NCBI GenBank assembly: GCA_013398615.1
Contig: VZSR01003807.1
Coordinates: forward strand, 11,027,405-11,091,404
Length of the DNA: 64,000 nt
From: Brachypodius melanocephalos
Taxonomy: Eukaryota > Chordata > Aves > Passeriformes > Pycnonotidae
Direction: 5' to 3'
The position numbers and the translations under genes are program-made. Shown here one piece after another: positions 1 through 10,225 of this stretch (position 1 is the stretch's first letter; each line of letters opens with the position of its first letter). The notes below the pieces were generated by a model. That model worked only from the letters and a program-made list of their open reading frames with translations. It made no database searches and had not been told where the DNA came from.

Positions 1-2443
1 GGATGTGTTAAAAACAAGATGTATAGCTATTTCTACCAGCAAACTTTTTAACTCTATAAACTCACCATCAGTCACAAATTAAAATGGCTCCTGCCTTCTT
101 ACACTGCTCAATGCCACCCTAAACACACGTCCTCAAACGTGACATGTAATCTGCACAAATGCTCTTCTCCTCTCAGAAGAATTATGTTTTTCTGTGAGGA
201 ATGACAGAGCCTGGTGCTGTCTCTGCTTGCACTTCACATTCCCTGAGTTAATTGATCCTCCAGCACAGGAGGCACGTTCTGATCTGTTCTTGAAAACACA
301 TTCAGGTTGCTTTGAAGTCTCTTGCAGTGTTTCTGTCGACTTCAAACAGCTTGGAAATAACTCTGTTATGGGTAAACATGGAAGAAAAACAAGGTAAGCA
401 AAGAACATTAGCTTGGAAAAAAAATACTGTTGGTACTGATCTAGGAAGAAAACATATACATGACACAGCATGCGACAACAAAGCGTTCTCATGTAAAAGC
501 TGCATCATAAATGATCAATCTTACATGCACAGGCATTTAGGAGGGTAGCCTCAGCAAAATTATCAAGACTGCAACTGGCACATTGCTAAAGTTAATGCTT
601 CACTGCTGAGGTAACTTTTCCTAGAGGAGTTTCATGCCAGCAGACCCCTCAGATTATTACTACCATTACTTGACCCATCAAGGCTGACAGCCTGGAAGCT
701 GTGTGCACCCAGGATTGCCTCTGAACCAACATTCCCTGCCTCCGGACAGCATCTCCTGCTGTGGATGTGACTCCCACACTTGCCAGGCACTGCTGCTAAA
801 CCTTGTGAGCGTGTGTCCAATGATAAATTAGGGACTCTCTGCCTTGGTCTCTATTTGTACCGCAAGCATGCTTTCAGGCATCCGCAGCATTAATAATCCA
901 GGATGGTATCTGCTGCTTCTGAAGATATTAAATTAATCAGGAGGTTTCATCACAGCTGTACCAATGTTCCAGGTATCCCTGGCTGCTCCCCCAGTCTGCT
1001 CAGATATGCCCATTGCAAAATGAGTTCCCTTCTATTTGTACAAAGCCTTCAGTAACCAAAAAAAATTTGGTAACCTTCTGCATGAAGAAATATTTGCTTG
1101 ACTAGGACAGTTTTCTAATCCTAGACTGTTGTTTTGAAAATAAAAACCTTAGAATGCCGAAACTGTGCTTTTAACAAAAAAAAAAAATTTAACACTCCCC
1201 ATAGCTGAATTAAAAGCATGAGGGAATACAGGCTAGCTTTGCATTGCAAATATTTTGCTTAGCAAGCCACAGTCACAATTCCAGTGTTATAAGCCAAGTT
1301 CTGATGTCAGCTACAGTGCTGTTCTGACTGTCCACCTGCTTAGGCTTTGCATTTTGGAGCAGAAATTCATGGGGTGTATTACCACTCCTCAGACTACATA
1401 GCTGGAGGATATTTACATACATATTTGTATATGGAAGCAGCCCTGCCCCATCTCCTTCAATATGCTTTATGAATTGATAGTTGAACTGGCAAATGCTATT
1501 GGCAATTCAGACATACAACCATTTTGCCAAGTACTACCCCCACCAACCTTCCATAGCTTTCTAAGAAAAATCACACTCAGTGTAAGCTGACTGTTAGGAA
1601 ACGACCATGAGAGTTTTGGGGGAAGAGAGAAAAGGAGAGAGAAAAGTACTGCAGAAGACGTACAGAAACCTATTTCCCCTTTTCACCACTACTAATTTAC
1701 CCACACATGTACATCCCTTAGGTCTTGTTCCATGTACTGCTACTGAATACACAATATACTGGCTTTAAAAGGTAGATTTGGAAACACTGATGAAAAACCT
1801 TAAAGCTAGGAAGAACTAGCCAGTTCTTTGGCTTCTAGTGTATCTTGAATTTCTCTCAGTTATTTTCATATTAACCTCAGTAATTTGAATTCAGCCAACA
1901 TGTATTCCCAGAAATAATTCAAACTTCATTTGAAAAATCTTAAGAATAAGTGTGATAATAAAAATACTGTTCTTTTTAATATTTACAGCTTATCTTGGTG
2001 GTTTGGATAATTGAGTAATTATGGCTTTTGTAAAAATGCACTTAATTTTTCTCATCTAAATTATACAGCTTTAAATCCACAGTATTTACTTTATTTTTTT
2101 TAAGTGAGCTACAACAATCCTAATATACGTACCATTTTCTCTTCCTGAAAATACTTTCACAACTGAATCACACTGCCTCTCTTACTTCTCCTTAAATATA
2201 CTTTCAAAATGTGAACCCTTCAATTCTTCGGGAAAAAAAAAAAAAAACAGTCACGTTCTACAGATCATTCATCACTTCTAGTCTTAGACCCTCCCTGTGT
2301 GCAAATTTTCACAATCCTTCTAAAAACGTGGATAGCCATGAGATTCAGTGTGTCCCTTCCATAGGAAAAAAAACAGCCATTTACAGAGGTAAAGCCCTGT
2401 ATTTGCTAATTCCCTTCCCCTATAAATAAGGACAACACTAGAC
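1..2443. other. Intergenic DNA, no gene seen
   Basis: AT-rich sequence with short chance open frames only. I saw no splice-bounded coding similarity, no RNA gene and no clear repeat family. It ends in one copy of an 11-base direct repeat (2433-2443) that recurs at 3059-3069 and brackets the LTR-like element. Confidence 0.6.
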
Positions 2444-3063
2444 CGTCACAAGCTCTGACAGGCTGCTGTGCTCCGAAGTGTCGGTTGTGGGTCCGCAGTG
2501 GCCGATAAGAAGAAGGATGGCCACACGCCGATGCAATCCAAAACAGAACTTCTCTGACTTGATTTCCGAGATTCAGGTGGGTAGAGTCCTTTTTTGCCCT
2601 CCTGGAATCTTTGGGCCAGACGCAAGAGAGAGTCGGAGGCTTCAACCTTCTGTTTTCCAAGGTCTATCACTATGTTTATTATTTCCTTATCTCACAGTTC
2701 GCTCTGTGCCCAGCGTGAGGTCCATTCTGCGCCTCGGCCATAGCACAACTGCCTGCCCCTGGGCAGTCTGAGCTGCTTTGTGCCCCTNNNNNNNNNNNNN
2801 NNNNNNNNNNNNNNNNNNNNNNNNNNNNNNNNNNNNNNNNNNNNNNNNNNNNNNNNNNNNNNNNNNNNNNNNNNNNNNNNNNNNNNNACAAATATTCTTG
2901 ACAATGCAGCAAAAATAAACCAATCATTGAAAAAAGGACAGAAAATTTGCTAGTCTAGTTAACATAGAGAACCTCCATGGGGCCTTGAGGGTGAGATTTC
3001 TCTCGCCCTAACCAAGGGGATTTCTCCCACGGCCTTAATTCAAAGTTTTCTTTGACCCCAACA
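2444..3063 (-). mobile_element. LTR-like element (ERV solo LTR), minus strand, interrupted by assembly gap
   Basis: Read on the minus strand the segment starts with TGTTGGGGTC (at 3063), typical of an LTR start, and has an AATAAA polyadenylation-like signal inside AATAATAAACATAGTG near 2665-2680. Its base composition is richer in GC than the flanks. The six bases CTAGAC occur directly outside both ends (2438-2443 and 3064-3069), as expected of a retroviral target-site duplication; the shared string extends to 11 bases, CAACACTAGAC. The far end reads ...ACG instead of ...ACA, which one substitution could explain. No internal gag/pol was seen, so a solo LTR is most likely, but 100 unknown bases lie inside it. 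Family not named. Confidence 0.5.
2788..2887. other. Assembly gap (100 N)
   Basis: Exactly 100 N characters, a conventional placeholder length, so the true size is unknown. It falls inside the LTR-like element, as repeats often break assemblies. Confidence 0.99.
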
Positions 3064-3069
3064 CTAGAC

Positions 3070-6000
3070 TCTCTTTCTAATGTGTACATTGGTGGTTTTT
3101 TTGGTTTTTTTTTTTTTTTTTTAAATCTTGTTCTTGGTTACTGATGAGTATATTGAGTCATGCTGCTCTGAAAACTACTCCTTGAAAATCTTCAATGGAA
3201 ATTCCTGCACTAGGTACTCCATTTGCTTCTTATTTCTTATTAGCGACAAGTTTTGAGAGCTTCAGGTCAGCTCTCATCCAATTACCTTGAGTATAAATGC
3301 CAGGTTTCAATTTGAAGGGCATAAAATACAAATGAAACTGCTTACTCAAAGACTTTGTGTTTTACAGAGCCTTTATCAGCCTAAGTTATTATCGAAATTC
3401 AAATTGATGTTATGTACTGTAAAACAGGTATACTCCGACGGTATTTTTAGCTTCCAGGTTTTTTTCCTGTTCTTTTCCCACACAGGAAGCTACAGTGGCT
3501 GCTATTAATAATCTTCTCTCCCACCACTTCTTTATGGATTGAATCCAGTCTGAATATTTTTGTTATTATTCCCAAGAAGACTGTGATTCTCCAAGCAAAA
3601 CAGTGTCTGGTCTGCAGGAGAGGTAAAACAGCATTTCATGCTGGTGTCATGACAGGCCATCTACAGAAAAAGATCAGGATTGTTAATCAGTGTAATATAT
3701 GCCATAGCAACCACCACAGTAGGTTATTTTTCTAATTAGTTGAATCTCCAGGAATTGGAGAAGTTACCACCAAACACCCTAGACACTGCACAAAGGCTTG
3801 CATTCCATAAGGCACCCTTTCAGTTACTGAAATTTGTTGTACCAGTAGAAATTCAACCCAGAGGTTTCAAATTTACTTATTTGTGACCTTTATACCTGAT
3901 TTTGTATGAGCCCTGAACCCAAATGCAAAATTTGAATGATGATCACATCTTTGCTTGCCAACTTTGAACACTATTATTGATTTTGGCCCTTGATTTTTGT
4001 ATCAGTCAACAACAGCTTTTGAATGTATATGCTTGCTTATGTTGCTATGGTTCCCTTTGCTTTGCTGAGCAAAACCCTGTGAAATTAATTTGCATTTTGC
4101 TGAGAGGAATCTGTCTTTTGCTTCTTCTCACCAGGAGATCATTCTTTGTGATATTTCAGTCTCTTGCTGAGAACATTCTCTTAAAATTGCCAAGAATTAG
4201 GCTTTTTATGGGGTGATAACAAAAACTATACGTGGTTATTCTTAAAGCATATACTATTTTTTTATCAAAATGCTGTGTTGAAATGTAAAAAAGATTATTT
4301 CATCAAGATAAAAGAAGTGGAATCAAACAAAACACAAGTCATGTACTTAATATTTTTACAATGCAATTAAAAAAGACACCTCCAACTTTTCTTTTTCTTT
4401 ACAGATAGGAACAAAAAAAACCTGTGGTATTGAAACAGGTGCAAAGAAGTAAAGAAAAATTGAAACTGCTTCTATTTTCTTAACTCCCTACTAGAAAAAG
4501 TCAGTCATATATCAAAGAAAACCTTCTAATATTTTAATTTTTAACCCCAAAATTGAGCAGAAAATAGAAATAGGCTATTGCTTATATGTAAATTTTGTAA
4601 GCCAACACTTTGTGTTACTGTCTGATATACTTACTACTGATATAATCTAACTAAAGTGCTGAAATCATGGATTAGGGAATAAAACACACAAAATATCTTT
4701 ATCTCCTGAACTGACTGAATTTTTGAAAGAAGATACTGTAACTGCAAAATTATGTGGTGGTTTGCCAAGTTATTGAAAATGCAGGGGTGTGACTTTGTTA
4801 CTGCATCAGTCTAGAATGAAAAGGCTGCACCCCAAAAGTCTAAATGACACTCACTGCCAGCAAAAATTTGAATATACAAAAGCATCTGTGTATCTTTTTT
4901 ATCTGTGTATAACTTGCTCCTCTTCTTAGCAGGCAAAGAGCTGACAAAATCTGGAACTGGAGCTGTCAGGAAACTCGAGGTTTTCTGTTCATATGCCACA
5001 CATACTGGAGTGCTATTGCTAGTGTAACTTAAGGCAAATTGAATGCTTTTCAAAGCACAAACAAAGAGTTTAAATTCTCTGCCTTAATGAAGCATGGACT
5101 TTGGAGTGACAGGATCCCACATTCACGACACTCTTTTTCCCTCGTCCTTCCTCCCTGGGGCTAGGGAAGCAAGAACTGGGTATTCACAAAGTAAAGGGTG
5201 CTACCACCCTTTCTGGTGTTAACAGGTGATAATGCTAGCACGTGGAGCTGCAATTTTTGTCAAAGGGGAGACAGAAGGTTTTTGTTACAGGCCAACAGGC
5301 AGAAGAAAGTGCACAGCATACTGCAAGGATCTCTGGAAAAGCTGTATTGATAAGTGACACTTTTTAACAATAGGGAGAAATTAACCTAATCAAAACATAA
5401 TTTGAAATTTAATATTACATTCCAGAACAATCAAAATGTTTTAACTTACTCTTTGTAGCATCTGTCCAGTAGCTTGAAGCTGCTTAATATTCCAGGTCTA
5501 GACATCAGAAGACTGTGACATCTTCAATTCAAAATAAGAAAAGCTGATGACTAAAATGGCCATATGTGGTACTGGAATTATTTTCTAATGCTAGACTTAG
5601 ACTCATAACACCTGCAAGCCCCTATAGTATCAGAAAACATTGCTTGAGTGGTTGTGTCTAACACAAATTTTCTTCTCAGAAAGAAATCTGAGAGCACATG
5701 TTCATGAGCTGAACTTCACCCAAGCATAAATAAAAGCAAACATCCTCTTTAGCTTCACGTTAAAGGTCATTTCTCTTCAAAAGCTGTGAGGTGCCTGATC
5801 ACAGCCAGCAGTTTTTCAAACAGATAAGACTTTGTCATTAAGGGAGACGACAACAGAATCCAGCATAAGTTTAAATAGCAGGAGGAAAGCTCAATAATAC
5901 CAAGGTATCAAACATCTGGCCAATGGTATTCACTGGCAAGGCAGATTATGGAACCACAATGACTGGAATTACCCATTTATTTCAAGGGAGAATTTATATC

Positions 6001-6735
6001 TCTTTATCAGAGACAAAAGATCAGTGGTAAAATCTTCTGTTATAGAGAACTGACTTCAAAAACAGCCAACTTTTAAAGTTCTCAATTAATGTGATTTCAG
6101 GCTTCCCTGCTGCATCTTTTTTGCCCCAATAGACAGAAAATTATTTAAGCCTTGGAAAAGCCTTCATTGGAGATTCCTTAACAATAAAATGAATTTAACC
6201 TTATGGCCCCTTCTATAAACGTGCTGCTGGTTATTTGCACAATATAAGAACATGAAATGGGATTTAAGAGAAAAAATATCACAGAAGTGCTTGGACGTAA
6301 CAGAAAACAAGAAGAACAAAATTAATACACTTAAAACGATCAGATAACATTTTGATTTTGTGTCTTTGTGCTCTCTCGTGGGTTATGCATGCTCTCCCTT
6401 TCACATGTTCCCTCAGGCATGTTGCAGGTAAGACTGCATTTAGATGTTTGTTCACTCATCAACACACTTCCCAAAGGCAAGTTTCTGTCTGTTTAAGACT
6501 TTGCTTCTCCTTTGAACATGTCTAGCTCCTTTCGAAACACAGCCTCTACCTCCCAATCCCCCTTCAAAGAAAACAACTATCCATGCAAAAAAACTCTGTG
6601 TGTGGTTGGGAGAGTGGAGCGTTGGGAAATGACTAAAAATAAAACAATAAAAGAATATAAATATCACAATTAGAATAACACTGAGAACAAAACCATACTA
6701 TGGACTTTGGCATATGGCCTCATTTGCACACTAAT
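3070..6735. other. Intergenic DNA, no gene seen
   Basis: AT-rich non-coding sequence. It contains a poly-T run near 3100-3121 and only short chance frames. No recognisable exon, RNA gene or element. Confidence 0.6.
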
Positions 6736-6829
6736 TCAGGCAGAAACATTTCTGATCATTTTAACAACTGGATCGTAACAAGGGGCTAGAAACCCACAGG
6801 TCTGGGGACTGCTCCATGCCACTCCCAGT

Positions 6830-7052
6830 GAGTCAGCTGTTGAAGGGGTGGCAGGAGTGGATCTTTGTGACATAGGAGGGAGTTCTGTCAGGGCCCTCGG
6901 TGATGTGGGACATTTTGGTGCCCAGAGACCCTTGTGACATGGCAAAGCCACGCCCTGCAGGGGTATGTAAGGGGTGCGGAGCACTGGGGTTCCCAGTCCC
7001 AGGAGAGCAGCTCTCCCGAAAGGAAGCAGCTCCCAGGATCCCTCTGCACTAG
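6830..7052 (+). promoter_or_regulatory. Possible promoter / 5' leader of the repeat-protein gene
   Basis: GC rises sharply here compared with the AT-rich left flank. The element TGTGACAT(A/G)G occurs twice (about 6867 and 6931) upstream of a TATGTAAGGGG stretch near 6964. It precedes the first plausible start codons (ATGATG at 7053) and a consensus-like splice donor (AAG|GTAAAT at 7073/7074). This layout resembles a TATA-weak promoter with a short first exon, but no transcription evidence exists and the downstream gene is broken. Confidence 0.3.
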
Positions 7053-8904
7053 ATGATGTCAGAGGAGGACAAGGTAAATCCCAACTCCCAGCCACCAAGT
7101 CCCTTTGCCCTGCTGGCTGGAAGACCAGGCCCTTAGCGGGCAGTGGGTGGGGGCAGGTGGCAGCTCAGTCCTGTCACTGTAGGACTGAGGAGGAGGAAAC
7201 CTTTGTCACCATGGACGAGCAAGAATGCAACATGGACCAAGAGCTTTCTGAATGGACAGACGTCAGCAGCCCAGAGCCTTGTCTGTGGGAAGTGACAGCC
7301 TGAGAGTTTTACTAATGGCAGAAAGTCCGGGAAGTTTCTCCATGCGGAGCCATGAGACAACCAAGAACTGCACCAGTGCGAGGCAGGTGTGGGAGTCCAG
7401 TGGGGAGATGTCACACAGCAAGGGCTGTACCACCGGGAAGAAAGTGTGACAGTCCAGGAGCTGTATCAATGGCACCTCTCCTACCCCGGGGAGTCCCACA
7501 GAAACCAGGCTGCCAGTTGCTGCTGCCCTGGCTAGACCCTCTGAGGAGGAGGAACCTCCTGAGCCTCTGGCTCCTCAGGTGGAAAAGGCACCAGGTTTTC
7601 CTGCCTTCAGTGAGGAGGTGCCATCAGTAGGGACAGAGAGCCCAGTGCCTGCCTCACACAGCCCCCCAGGCTGTCGCCAGGCTGTGCTGGACTTAGCATG
7701 GAACGTGAACGTGAGTAAGGCTGTGTTGGAGATCCAAGCATCTGAACAGACGCCACCAGCCAGCAGAAAAGAAGGACCTGGAGCAGAGCATAGCTACGAA
7801 CTAAAAAGCAGCAGCTCCAGCATGAAGGGAAGAGATCCAATCTCTATCCTGCACAGCCCTTGCTGTCCCCCCAGCCCCTCCCCAAGCCCCCTAGGAGCAC
7901 ACCCCCGCAGTGAACAGCAGGGGAAGGCAAAAAGGGAGTCAGTACTGCCACAGGAAGACAGAAGGGAGGGGGCTTGACTGGCAAGCTTGAGCTTTCCCAC
8001 TCAGATCAGGAGGAAGACTGAAAGCTACCTAAAGAAGTAAGAGACTAATATCAAGAAGTGACCCAAGGGAAAGCCTGCATTGAGCCAGAGCTGACCCCAG
8101 GAGATGCTGGTTGTCACAAGGAAATTTCCAAGGAGGAAGCCCACATGATGCAGAACCTGACCCCAGGAGAAGCTGGTAGCAAGCAAGATGTATCCCAAAG
8201 AAAAGCCTGATGTGAGCCACAACTGTTCCCAGAAGAAAACTGTATCTTTTTGGAAGTTTTCCAAGTAGAAGCCTGCAGTGAACCAGAGCACCCCCCTCAA
8301 AGTGAGATGCTGGTAGCAAACTAGAAGAATCCAAAGAGGAAGCCTGCAATGAACAACAGCTTGCCCAGGCAAATGCTCGTCACTATCAGAAGTGTCCCAA
8401 AAGAAAGTCTGCAGAGAGCAGCAGCTCTCCCCAAGAGATGCTGGTAGCTACAAGAACGCATCCCAAGGAGATGCCTGCAGAAAGCCACAGCTGTCCCAGA
8501 AAACTGCTGATAGCTATCAGGAAGCTTCCTGGGAGAAGCCGACATTAAAAAAGGGCAGACCCCAAAAGAAGCTGGTGGCTACCAGGAAGAATCCCAGATG
8601 AATGCTTGCAGTGAGCCAGGGCTGTTCTCAAGAAATTCTGGTATCTACTGAGATGTATCCCAAAGGGAAGCCTGCAATCAGCAAGAACTGAGCGCAGGAA
8701 ATGCTAATAGGTATCAGGAAGATTCTCAGGGAGAAGCCTGCACTGATCAGGAGCTTGCCCAATGAGAAGCTACTAGCTACCAGAACGTAGCCCAAGGGGA
8801 TGCCTACAGTAAGCAAGAGCTGCCCCCAAGGAATGACAGTGGATACCAGGAGGTGTCCCAAGAAAAAGACTGCAAAGAGCCAGAGCTGTCGACAGGAAAA
8901 GCTG
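7053..8904 (+). pseudogene. Unrecognised repeat-protein gene, left half, decayed and split by ERV
   Basis: I do not recognise the family. A short first exon could encode MMSEEDK ending at a splice donor (7073/7074). An acceptor-like AG at 7181-7182 leads into an acidic frame (7184-7303: a run of Glu, then ...TMDEQECNMDQELSEWTD...). A second frame then runs from 7252 to 7977 with a single TGA at 7447; it is rich in Pro, Ser and Glu (for example PSEEEEPPEPLAPQ) and includes VGTESPVPAS, echoed in the right half as AGTETPVPAL. From about 8045 a 22-residue tandem repeat begins, with several frameshifts and stops. Sequence quality as a gene ends at 8904, where retroviral DNA starts; the same repeat resumes at 14391. 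Likely once one gene of about 4 kb. Function unknown. Confidence 0.55.
8045..8904 (+). repeat. 66-bp coding-type minisatellite, left block (about 13 units)
   Basis: Units of about 66 bp follow the pattern tcccaaGGGGAAGCCTGCAatgAGCCAGAGCtg, then a variable middle and ...GCTGGTAGctac.... In the best frame each unit reads roughly SQGEACSEPELxPGDAGSYxEV (22 residues). This block is more degenerate than the right block, with indels in several units. It stops mid-unit at ...ACAGGAAAAGCTG (8904), where an ordinary unit would continue with a GGTATCTAC-like stretch. Confidence 0.85.
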
Positions 8905-9427
8905 TTATGTCAGGGAATATGAAACAGAGAAATTGTACAAATATGATTGTTCGGCAAAAGTTTCTGAAAATTAAAACCTGCAAATGAAACAGAAGTGAAA
9001 GCGAGCTTTGAAATATAAGCAAGCCACGCCAGAAGGCAGGGTGTCAGTTGACTGAGCAATACCCCTAACAAACAAAAGAATGCCAAAGATTCAAGGGGGA
9101 GGGATTCTGCCAATGTGGCAGGAAAAGGGTAGCTTAGAGATAAACTTTGAAGGTTTTTAGAATACAGAGTGATACAGTAATGTACCAGTTCTTAGAGGCC
9201 ATATGTAAAACTTGTAGGATTCACGTCTCGTATTGGTTGGTTACTGTAAATTGAATATTCAAGACAGAGAGAGATGTAATGTAACAGGAACTCAGACCTC
9301 TCTTTTGGGCACGCTTTTAGAGCTGGGCTGGCAGCTAAAAGCGAGGCTCCTGCACCCACAACCTATGCAATAAACCACATGTTCCAAGAACCACTCTGAT
9401 CTCAAGAGATCTGTCTCCCGACTGGCA
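8905..9427 (+). mobile_element. LTR-like left end of the ERV
   Basis: The minisatellite breaks at 8904 and unrelated sequence follows, with TGTCAGGGAATATG at 8908 as a plausible LTR start. It has an inverted CCAAT motif (ATTGG near 9233) and an AATAAA signal (about 9370) some 60 bases before ...CTGGCA at 9427, where SMAD1 similarity begins. This is the arrangement of U3-R-U5. No convincing tRNA primer-binding site follows; the TGGCGCAG at 9486 lies inside SMAD1 codons. Boundaries are therefore provisional. Confidence 0.45.
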
Positions 9428-10104
9428 GTTCTTCCTCCAGTGCTGATTCCGAGGCACGGTGAGTACAACCCCCAGCACAACCTCTTGGCGCAGTTCCGCG
9501 ATCCAGAATGGAACGAACCCCACACGTGACACAATGTGATTTCTCCCAGGCTCTTCCTGGCAGCCCAATGGTCACTCGTTACCCAGCTTGCCCAGCAGCA
9601 GTGACCCAAACTCGCCTGGAAGCAGCAGTAGCACCTGTCTGCATTGTCCGGTCAGCTCCGACCCAGGAAGTGCTTCACAGATGCCAGATCGGATGACACA
9701 CGACACCTCCCAGCCCATGGATACCGACGTGACAGCACCTGCAATTCTCCCGGATGTAACCAGAGAAGATGGCCAGACAGTTGCTTACAAAAAGCCAAAG
9801 CACTGCTGCTCCATCATGTACTATGAACTCAACACCCGCATCGGGGAGGCGTTCCACGTGTCCTCCAACAGCGTCGTGGTGAACGGCTTCACCGAAGCCC
9901 TCCAACAACAGGAACAGGTTCTGCCTGGGGCTGCTTTCCAACATCAACCGCAACTTCAGCATTGAGAACTCGAGGCAGCACATTAGCAGACAGGTCCATC
10001 TCTACTACATTGGAGAGGAGGCGTACGCCCAGTGTCGGAGCAACACCTACGTCTTTGTGCGAAGTCTGAACTGCGACTACTTCACTGTTTGCAAAAATGA
10101 ATGA
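9428..10104 (+). pseudogene. SMAD1: SMAD1-derived intronless fragment (linker plus first part of MH2)
   Basis: Three successive frames together match the BMP-pathway transducer SMAD1. Frame 1 (9428-9526) carries VLPPVLIPRHGEYNPQ and LLAQFR from the start of the linker and ends at a TGA. Frame 2 (about 9535-9895) carries NSPGSSSSTC, SSDPGS, SQPMDT, then VAYKKPKHCCSIMYYELN and GEAFHVSS, the start of MH2. Frame 3 (about 9899-10104) carries NRFCLGLLSNINRN and VHLYYIGEEAYAQC, ending at TGA after TVCKNE. SSSS and MTxDxSQPMDT point to SMAD1 over SMAD5/9. There are no introns. The MH1 domain and the last third of MH2 (L3 loop, C-terminal SSxS) are absent, as are the PPxY segment of the linker and a few residues after NCDY. 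No poly-A tail follows; retroviral leader and gag begin within about 120 bases. Frameshifts make it non-coding now. Confidence 0.88.
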
Positions 10105-10225
10105 ACACGACAATTTCTAGTATCGAGTCTCTGAGATTTTCATCAGAATGAGAAAGATGAAACAGGGAAATCTTACACTGCAATGTGACAGGTGAGCCAG
10201 AGGTACTAAAACTATATGACGGGAG
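10105..10225 (+). promoter_or_regulatory. Retroviral leader-like stretch with possible splice donor
   Basis: About 120 bases between the end of SMAD1 similarity and the gag start. It contains ACAG|GTGAGC (near 10189-10195), close to the vertebrate 5' splice-site consensus and in the place where retroviruses carry their major donor. A weak echo of SMAD1 (SLRFSSE, about 10118-10140) may mean the captured segment runs slightly further. Confidence 0.35.

Noticed and set aside
8025..8861. Minus-strand frames through the 66-bp repeat (products rich in GxLLxxxGFxLG patterns)
   Set aside because: They are antisense shadows of the tandem repeat; the plus strand has the flanking coding signs and the retained E-P-E-L core.
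9455..9495. ACGGTGAGTAC and TGGCGCAG as a retroviral splice donor and primer-binding site
   Set aside because: Both lie inside SMAD1-matching codons (RHGEYNPQ and LLAQFR), so the resemblance is explained by coding sequence.
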